A stretch of 5,551 bases of DNA from an uncultured Anaerotruncus sp. (GTDB lineage: Bacteria > Bacillota_A > Clostridia > Oscillospirales > CAG-272): assembly GCA_958414155.1 (NCBI GenBank), contig CATYWI010000108.1:1-5551 (forward strand), in the 5' to 3' direction. The notes beneath the pieces are model-generated. The model searched no databases, had not been told where the DNA came from, and saw nothing but the letters and a program-made list of their open reading frames with translations. Of the stretch, positions 1 to 5,551 are shown piece by piece (within the stretch, counting starts at the first letter, position 1; every line of letters starts with the position of its first letter). Position numbers and translations under genes: made by a program.

Positions 1-1
1 C

Positions 2-2366
<2,365 letters not shown>

Positions 2367-2368
<2 letters not shown>

Positions 2369-2390
2369 AAAACGTGTCGGCAAAACCGAC
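2367..2390 (-). terminator. Small hairpin plus U6 tract, possible intrinsic terminator of the minus-strand lipoprotein gene
   Basis: Read on the minus strand, a stem GTCGG/CCGAC (2386-2390 with 2376-2380) and a TTTTG loop are followed after three bases by six T (2372-2367), overlapping the stop codon of the opposing beta-galactosidase. This is the only hairpin with a nearby U-run in the intergenic region. The stem is short (5 bp), so strength is doubtful. It would stop any minus-strand transcript that passes the larger hairpin at 2435-2470. Confidence 0.35.
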
Positions 2391-2434
2391 CAAGATCGCG
2401 TCAAAAACGCCTGAACCCCGACCGGCATTTTTGC

Positions 2435-2470
2435 GGGGCTGTTAAAAGCATTTATGCTTTTAACAGCCCC
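2435..2470. terminator. Perfect 16-bp inverted repeat between convergent genes, probable bidirectional terminator
   Basis: The left arm GGGGCTGTTAAAAGCA (2435-2450) is exactly complementary to the right arm (2455-2470), with a TTTA loop. It lies 66 nt after the stop of the beta-galactosidase and 11 nt after the stop of the opposite lipoprotein gene, the expected place for a shared terminator. Neither strand has a U-run directly after the stem, so it is not a textbook intrinsic terminator; it could also act as a 3'-end stabiliser that blocks exonucleases. The hairpin is certain from sequence; the function is inferred from position. Confidence 0.6.
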
Positions 2471-2481
2471 AACGTTTGCGA

Positions 2482-3405
2482 TTACTTTATGAAAGTGATC
2501 TCGTCGAAGATTATGTAGGAATCGGCACTGTAGGTGTAGCCGTCGGTATAGCAACGCATGTTGTCAATGAAGAAGTTATCATTGAAGCAGCCGGTCGTGG
2601 CATCCCAAAACTCACCGTTAGTCTGAGTGAACGAGGTGGCGGGAACATAGAGCCAGCCCTTGAAGTTCTGCGGGATCTGCAGACGGCAGGCATTGATGTT
2701 GGTAGTCTGTGTCCAGATACCATCGGAATAGTACCATGCAACAGCCGAGCCGGTCGCCTTGTCGGGACCCTGCGAACGGATGGTGTTGGTGTTGATGGTC
2801 ACGGATACGCACATCTCCTTGCCTTCGGCAGGGATGAGGTTGGAGGCGTCAACATAGAAGAGGATGCCCTTGGAACCGGCAACGTCACGGACGGTAGCGG
2901 GCTGAAGGGTGATCTCACCGCGCTTGTCGTTGGAGTCTGCCTTACCGGCAAAACGGACAGCATTGCCGTAAACTGCGCCGTCAGCCTCGCCGATGAACTT
3001 GGCGCTGCCTGCGGAGTTGCCCTTGATGACGTAATCGGACTCGATGTCGCAGCACATCATACGGGTAAATATATCAAAGTTGGAACCATCGGGAAGGCTC
3101 TGCGGCATTGTAAGGCGGAGAACGGTCATTTCTGCTTCCGGAATGGTGTCAACGGCAAGCGGAGCATCGGTCTCGGGCTCAGAGGTCGTTACTACTGCGG
3201 GGGCAGTGGTCGCGGGAGCGTCGGTCACGGGAGCCTTGGTGGACTCGGGCGCCTTCTTTGTAGTATCGGGAGCTTTAGTGGAGGGAGCTCCTGTGGATCC
3301 GGCGGGTGCCTTGGTGTCAGTACCGTCGCCATTGTTCTGGCAGGCGGTGAATGAGAAGAGCATCAGCAGTGCGATGGCAACTGCTGCGATACGATAGAAC
3401 TTCAT
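2482..3405 (-). CDS. Putative secreted lipoprotein with Thr/Pro/Ala linker and CBM-like beta-sandwich domain
   Basis: A 307-residue protein of no family I can name with certainty. Residues 1-22 are a lipoprotein signal: Lys2 and Arg5, a hydrophobic core (AAVAIALLMLFSF) and a lipobox ending FTAC, with Cys22 the predicted lipidated residue; Phe at -3 is not ideal. Residues 23-86 are a low-complexity linker rich in Thr, Pro, Ala, Lys and Asp. Residues about 90-307 alternate short hydrophobic strands with Gly/Asn turns and carry GILFYVDASN, YYSDGIW, KGWLYVPATSF and a C-terminal YIIFDEITF, the look of a galactose-binding-like/CBM jelly roll; no catalytic motif is visible. Start chosen at ATG 3403-3405 because AGGAGGA (3415-3421) lies 9 nt upstream and a perfect promoter lies further upstream. 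An in-frame ATG at 3478-3480 overlaps the -35 box and would not be transcribed. Likely exported and anchored in the outer face of the membrane, possibly binding polysaccharide (inference). Stop TAA at 2482-2484. Confidence 0.85.
   Translation of the reverse strand: MKFYRIAAVAIALLMLFSFTACQNNGDGTDTKAPAGSTGAPSTKAPDTTKKAPESTKAPVTDAPATTAPAVVTTSEPETDAPLAVDTIPEAEMTVLRLTMPQSLPDGSNFDIFTRMMCCDIESDYVIKGNSAGSAKFIGEADGAVYGNAVRFAGKADSNDKRGEITLQPATVRDVAGSKGILFYVDASNLIPAEGKEMCVSVTINTNTIRSQGPDKATGSAVAWYYSDGIWTQTTNINACRLQIPQNFKGWLYVPATSFTQTNGEFWDATTGCFNDNFFIDNMRCYTDGYTYSADSYIIFDEITFIK
3148..3339 (-). repeat. Low-complexity TKAP/TDAP linker repeats within the lipoprotein gene
   Basis: Residues 23-86 of the lipoprotein contain imperfect units of the type T-K/D-A-P (TKAP, STKAP, KKAP, STKAP, TDAP, TTAP, TDAP). 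Such Thr/Pro linkers separate a membrane anchor from an extracellular domain and let it reach through the peptidoglycan; they are often sites of O-glycosylation and of length variation between strains. Confidence 0.75.
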
Positions 3406-3414
3406 TTTTACAGT

Positions 3415-3421
3415 TCCTCCT
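3415..3421 (-). promoter_or_regulatory. Shine-Dalgarno site AGGAGGA
   Basis: On the minus strand AGGAGGA sits 9 nt before the ATG at 3403-3405. It decides the start of the lipoprotein gene in favour of this ATG over the one 25 codons upstream, and the protein then begins exactly with the signal peptide. Confidence 0.85.
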
Positions 3422-3451
3422 GTGTATTGATACCGATATACGGCTAGTGTA

Positions 3452-3480
3452 ATTATATCATTTTCGCGGCTGTATGTCAA
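3452..3480 (-). promoter_or_regulatory. Consensus sigma-A promoter with extended -10 for the minus-strand lipoprotein gene
   Basis: On the minus strand the -35 is TTGACA (3475-3480) and the -10 is TATAAT (3452-3457), a perfect match at 17 bp spacing, with TG one base before the -10 (extended -10). The predicted start of transcription is near 3445, giving a 5' leader of about 40 nt. An A-rich stretch on the plus strand (3484-3500), which is T-rich upstream of this -35, is placed like an UP element and should further raise strength. Confidence 0.9.
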
Positions 3481-3483
3481 CTA

Positions 3484-3500
3484 TAAAAAACAAAAAAACA
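3484..3500. promoter_or_regulatory. A-tract between divergent promoters, possible UP element
   Basis: Runs of six and seven A separated by one C lie just upstream of the minus-strand -35 box, in the -40 to -60 zone where the RNA polymerase alpha subunit binds AT-rich DNA. Such A-tracts also bend DNA. The assignment rests on position and composition only. Confidence 0.4.
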
Positions 3501-3507
3501 CAAGAAC

Positions 3508-3517
3508 GCAACGTTGC
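3508..3517. promoter_or_regulatory. Palindrome GCAACGTTGC, candidate operator
   Basis: A perfect 10-bp palindrome centred on CG lies 8 bp upstream of the plus-strand -35 box and 27 bp from the minus-strand -35 box. CG-centred palindromes are typical of LacI/GalR-family operators, which often control sugar-use genes. It is short, its flanks do not extend the symmetry, and no regulator gene is in the window, so this is only a candidate. Confidence 0.3.
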
Positions 3518-3525
3518 AAGCCATG

Positions 3526-3554
3526 TTGACATATACGCGCCGCAATGATATAAT
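3526..3554 (+). promoter_or_regulatory. Consensus sigma-A promoter with extended -10 for the GDPD lipoprotein gene
   Basis: The -35 TTGACA (3526-3531) and -10 TATAAT (3549-3554) match the consensus exactly with a 17-bp spacer, and TG precedes the -10 by one base. The predicted start is about 3561, some 32 nt before the lipoprotein ATG. Its sequence is almost the same as the divergent promoter at 3452-3480. Confidence 0.9.
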
Positions 3555-3560
3555 ATTAAT

Positions 3561-3596
3561 ATGATTTTTACCACTATCGGGGGACACGGCATATGA
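3561..3596 (+). CDS. Possible leaderless 11-codon mini-ORF overlapping the lipoprotein start
   Basis: ATG at 3561, seven bases after the -10 hexamer and so at the expected transcription start, opens the peptide MIFTTIGGHGI and ends with TGA at 3594-3596. The TGA overlaps the ATG of the next gene in an ATGA arrangement, as in translationally coupled genes. The GGGGGA used as ribosome site by the lipoprotein gene (3579-3584) lies inside it. It could be a leader peptide translated from a leaderless mRNA or a chance open frame; nothing in the peptide (no codon runs) suggests attenuation. Confidence 0.2.
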   Translation: MIFTTIGGHGI

Positions 3597-5173
3597 AAAA
3601 CAGTATAAATATCACAAAAAGAATTCTTCCGCTTTTGCTTGCGGTATTGCTGCTGGCTTCATGCGGCGGCGGCAACGGGGCGGAAACGTCCGCAGTGCCG
3701 GAGTCCACGGCGGAGCCTGCGTATGAGCTGATGCCGGACGGCGGCTGGACGCTGACGCGTGCCGAAAAAGCGGACGACAGTGTGCGCGACGCGGCAAAGG
3801 CTGTGCGCGATGCGATATCCGCGCGCACCGGAGAGGCGCCACAGTTGGGCGACGACTGGCTGGCTCCCGGCACTTCCGCTCCTGAGCATGAAATAATCAT
3901 CGGCAACACCGCGCGCGCGGAAAGCGGCACGGCATGGGACGCTCTGCTCCCCGGCGAGTTCACCGTGCGTGTCATTGGCGGCAGGATAGTCTGCCTCGGT
4001 ACGAACGATGAGCTGACCGTCCGCGCGGCAGAGCATCTTGTGTCTCTCATCGCCTCCGGCACAAAGATATACAGCGATTACAGCTACACCGGCAGAGGCG
4101 ATTATCCCGTCACCTCTCTTACATTGGGCGGCGTTCCGGTAGGAAGTTTCAGGATTGTTACGCCTGCCGGCATCGACCTTTCCGCTCACGCAGAGACATT
4201 GCGCGCGAGCATTTCGGCGCTTTGCGGTGTGTCTCTCACCGTCTCCACGGCATCCTCGGACAAGACGGAACATGAGATAATCCTCGGCTGTGCGCGCAGT
4301 GCGGCGGAGGATAAGTCGGGCTACGGCGATGCGGCGGTGCGCTGGCAGGGCGGCAGTCTTTATCTTGACTGCGGCAGCCGCGCAGCGGCTTCGGCAGCCG
4401 TTGAATATTTCCTCAATAAAATGATAGGAAGTCAGAGCGGTGACGTTGCCCTGACGCCCGGTGAGGGCGAGACGCTCTACCGCCTTTCGGTCCCTGCGCG
4501 TGAAGAGTATATCGCCGATCCCGCCAAAATGCCTCTTGTGTGGGAAAACCGCCTGAGCGCCGACGAACGCCTGGTTTCGTGGGATGCGAAGATCGCCACG
4601 CTCATGCAGACCGACAAAAACCGTATTTTCACCGTGGCGCACCGCGCCGACCACATGAACTACCCGGAAAATTCGGTGGAATCGATAATAAGCGTATGGG
4701 CGATGGGCGGCGACTGTGTTGAGATAGATGTGCGCTTTACCAGGGACGGCGTTGCCGTCATCATGCACGACGACACGCTCGACCGTATGACGGATGTCGC
4801 CTCAAAAGCGGGCAAAAACGGTCTGCCAACGTCAACGCGGGTATCCGACTGGACGCTTGCCGAGCTTCGCACGCTTTATCTGCGCGAGGGCATGGGCGGG
4901 ACAACGCCCGTCACACCGTACCGCATCGCAACTCTTGAAGAGGTCCTGACAGTCTGCCGGAACAGACTGTTCATCATCTGCGACAAGCCGCCGGAGTGGA
5001 GGTACTGCGAGCTGCCGCAGATCATGGGCGGAGGCAAGGCGAACTACCTCTTTCCCATTATGCAAAAGACCGGCAATATGACGTCGATACTTATTTCCTA
5101 CGGTACTACCGGTACCGATGCAAAAAGCACGCTCTCGGCGGACGACGCACTGAAAATACAGTCGTATATATAG
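3593..5173 (+). CDS. Glycerophosphodiester phosphodiesterase-domain lipoprotein, cut by an in-frame amber codon
   Basis: GDPD enzymes hydrolyse glycerophosphodiesters to an alcohol and glycerol 3-phosphate; surface forms can attack glycerophosphate teichoic acids. The 526 residues before TAG (5171-5173) show: a lipoprotein signal with lipobox LASC, Cys24 predicted lipidated; a Gly/Ser/Pro-rich spacer; two related modules, about 52-153 and 186-278, each with EHEII(I/L)G; and a GDPD domain from about 345. GDPD landmarks: AHR with His350 and Arg351, PENS with Glu359, EIDV with Glu377 and Asp379, HDDTLDRMT with His392, SDWTLAELR, IATLEEVL, and IICDK where many members have I-E-x-K. These supply the two His and first acidic metal ligands expected for catalysis. 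The domain is not finished at the stop: the same frame carries its C-terminal strands to 5503. Start ATG 3593 has GGGGGA 8 nt upstream and a consensus promoter. A protein of 526 residues would have an incomplete barrel and probably be inactive unless UAG is read through. Substrate is unproven. Confidence 0.88.
   Translation: MKNSINITKRILPLLLAVLLLASCGGGNGAETSAVPESTAEPAYELMPDGGWTLTRAEKADDSVRDAAKAVRDAISARTGEAPQLGDDWLAPGTSAPEHEIIIGNTARAESGTAWDALLPGEFTVRVIGGRIVCLGTNDELTVRAAEHLVSLIASGTKIYSDYSYTGRGDYPVTSLTLGGVPVGSFRIVTPAGIDLSAHAETLRASISALCGVSLTVSTASSDKTEHEIILGCARSAAEDKSGYGDAAVRWQGGSLYLDCGSRAAASAAVEYFLNKMIGSQSGDVALTPGEGETLYRLSVPAREEYIADPAKMPLVWENRLSADERLVSWDAKIATLMQTDKNRIFTVAHRADHMNYPENSVESIISVWAMGGDCVEIDVRFTRDGVAVIMHDDTLDRMTDVASKAGKNGLPTSTRVSDWTLAELRTLYLREGMGGTTPVTPYRIATLEEVLTVCRNRLFIICDKPPEWRYCELPQIMGGGKANYLFPIMQKTGNMTSILISYGTTGTDAKSTLSADDALKIQSYI
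3746..4426 (+). repeat. Two diverged copies of an accessory module in the GDPD lipoprotein
   Basis: Residues 52-153 and 186-278 (copies at 3746-4051 and 4148-4426) share a pattern: a helix with LR/VRDAI or LRASI, a TG or CG turn, EHEIIIG/EHEIILG followed by an Arg, a strand pair, then a helix RAAEHLVSLI / SAAVEYFLNKMI. The EHEII landmarks are 128 residues apart. The pattern resembles the small alpha/beta domain that precedes catalytic barrels in some hexosaminidase-like and DUF4838-type proteins; that family link is from memory and moderate. Confidence 0.6.
5171..5173 (+). other. In-frame amber codon within the GDPD domain
   Basis: TAG is codon 527 of a frame that otherwise stays open from 3593 to the TGA at 5501-5503 (636 sense positions). 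No frameshift accompanies it. The codon lies after KIQSYI and before EQTGEKAFFYLRAW. A single C-to-T change from CAG (Gln) would explain it, as would TGG, AAG or GAG precursors. The other gene ends in the window use TAA (two) and TGA (this frame). Confidence 0.85.
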
Positions 5174-5503
5174 GAGCAGACAGGCGAGAAGGCGTTCTTT
5201 TATCTGCGCGCATGGACCACACGCAGCACTGCCGCGCCGTATGCGAGACGCCTGCGCGAAAAGAGCCTCACCAATGCAGCCATACTTGTCAACGGTGCGT
5301 TCGACCCCTCGGACCAGAAAAAGCTGAGTGACATCTCCACACTTTGCGCGGCGTACCCGGACGTTATGTTCGGTAGCTGGACCATCGAGGACGGCACCGA
5401 CAAGCTGTCGGTGTGGAAGACCATGTATCACGCCGGCGAACGCGCGATGATGACAAACAATATCGAGGCGCTCGTGCGCTATGCCGCAGAACTTTTGAAG
5501 TGA
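5174..5503 (+). pseudogene. C-terminal part of the GDPD domain, downstream of the amber codon
   Basis: The 109 codons after TAG continue in the same frame to TGA 5501-5503. They contain the elements expected at the end of a GDPD barrel: AAILVNGAF, the strand PDVMFGSWTIED, and the closing segment AGERAMMTNNIEALVRYAAELLK, which corresponds to the usual 'Gly-x-x-x-Met-Thr-Asp-x-Pro-x-x-Leu' ending. By hand count 81 of 109 codons end in G or C, as in the upstream part, so the region still looks coding. No ATG with a ribosome site lies early in this frame, so independent translation is unlikely. It is either the remnant of a gene broken by a recent nonsense mutation or the C-terminus of a 636-residue protein made by UAG readthrough or recoding. 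Confidence 0.7.
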
Positions 5504-5551
5504 GGGGCGATAGGTCACGGCGCGCAGGACATCGCAGAGTGTCTCCAACTT
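5504..5551. other. Short unassigned stretch at the window end
   Basis: These 48 bases follow the TGA. The frame after the TGA is open to the window end, but there is no start codon with a ribosome site and no recognisable peptide. I see no terminator hairpin here. Confidence 0.4.

Noticed and set aside
2471..2480. AACGTTTGCG, resembling half of a PurR/LacI-type operator
   Set aside because: It lies at the 3' ends of two convergent genes, has no second half-site and no promoter near it, so it is most likely chance.
2476..3354. Open frame of 292 codons on the plus strand, antisense to the lipoprotein gene
   Set aside because: The minus-strand reading has a lipoprotein signal, AGGAGGA site and perfect promoter. 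The plus-strand product is Gly/Val-rich low-complexity sequence and starts next to the terminator hairpin.
3406..3480. Longer N-terminus for the minus-strand lipoprotein, starting at ATG 3478-3480
   Set aside because: That ATG overlaps the -35 box and lies upstream of the predicted transcription start; the 25 extra residues would also bury the signal peptide.
3659..4768. Open frame of 369 codons on the minus strand, antisense to the GDPD gene
   Set aside because: It overlaps conserved GDPD motifs on the plus strand and shows no recognisable domain or start signal.
5200..5230. Weak stem CTGCG/CGCAG (5204-5208 with 5222-5226) downstream of the amber codon, considered as a readthrough-stimulating or PYLIS-like element
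   Set aside because: Only 5 bp with a 13-nt loop, and PYLIS elements are not reliably required; it gives no real support for recoding.
4832..5548. Open frame of 238 codons on the minus strand crossing the amber codon region
   Set aside because: Considered as an alternative real gene that would explain the TAG, but it has no family features, while the plus strand on both sides of the TAG reads as GDPD sequence.

Overview
The window looks like part of a chromosome from a Gram-positive, anaerobic, gut-type bacterium of the Clostridia (Bacillota), perhaps near the Ruminococcaceae/Oscillospiraceae. That placement is inferred from the style of the two lipoproteins (short Lys-rich n-region, lipobox, Thr/Pro/Ala linker), a textbook AGGAGGA ribosome site, perfect sigma-A promoters, coding sequence with many G/C-ending codons, and a GH2 beta-galactosidase of the type common in that group. 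No RNA gene, insertion sequence, CRISPR array or phage gene is visible.

Layout. Bases 2-2368 (+) hold the 3' three quarters of a GH2 (LacZ-like) beta-galactosidase whose start lies before the window. Bases 2369-2481 are a convergent intergenic region full of hairpins, including a perfect 16-bp inverted repeat, and act as the likely transcription end for both flanking genes. Bases 2482-3405 (-) encode a 307-residue lipoprotein with a Thr-Lys-Ala-Pro linker and a probable beta-sandwich (carbohydrate-binding-module-like) domain. Bases 3406-3592 are a divergent control region with two back-to-back perfect promoters (TTGACA, 17 bp, TATAAT) that are nearly the same sequence, with an A-rich tract and a 10-bp palindrome between them. 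From 3593 (+) runs a lipoprotein with two copies of a glycosidase-accessory-like module followed by a glycerophosphodiester phosphodiesterase (GDPD) domain.

The main surprise is in that last gene. Its frame meets an amber codon (TAG, 5171-5173) in the middle of the GDPD barrel, then continues open for 109 more codons to a TGA at 5501-5503. The continuation has normal codon use and reads like the expected GDPD C-terminus. This is either a recent nonsense mutation, a sequencing error, or a recoded/readthrough UAG. A second unusual point is an 11-codon mini-ORF that begins at the predicted transcription start and ends in an ATGA overlap with the lipoprotein start.

How the genes may work together: the beta-galactosidase would act in the cytoplasm on imported beta-galactosides, while the two lipoproteins would sit on the outer face of the membrane, one binding glycan and one cleaving a glycerophosphodiester such as teichoic acid or deacylated phospholipid. 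Only the two lipoprotein genes share a control region. A link between them and the beta-galactosidase is proximity only.
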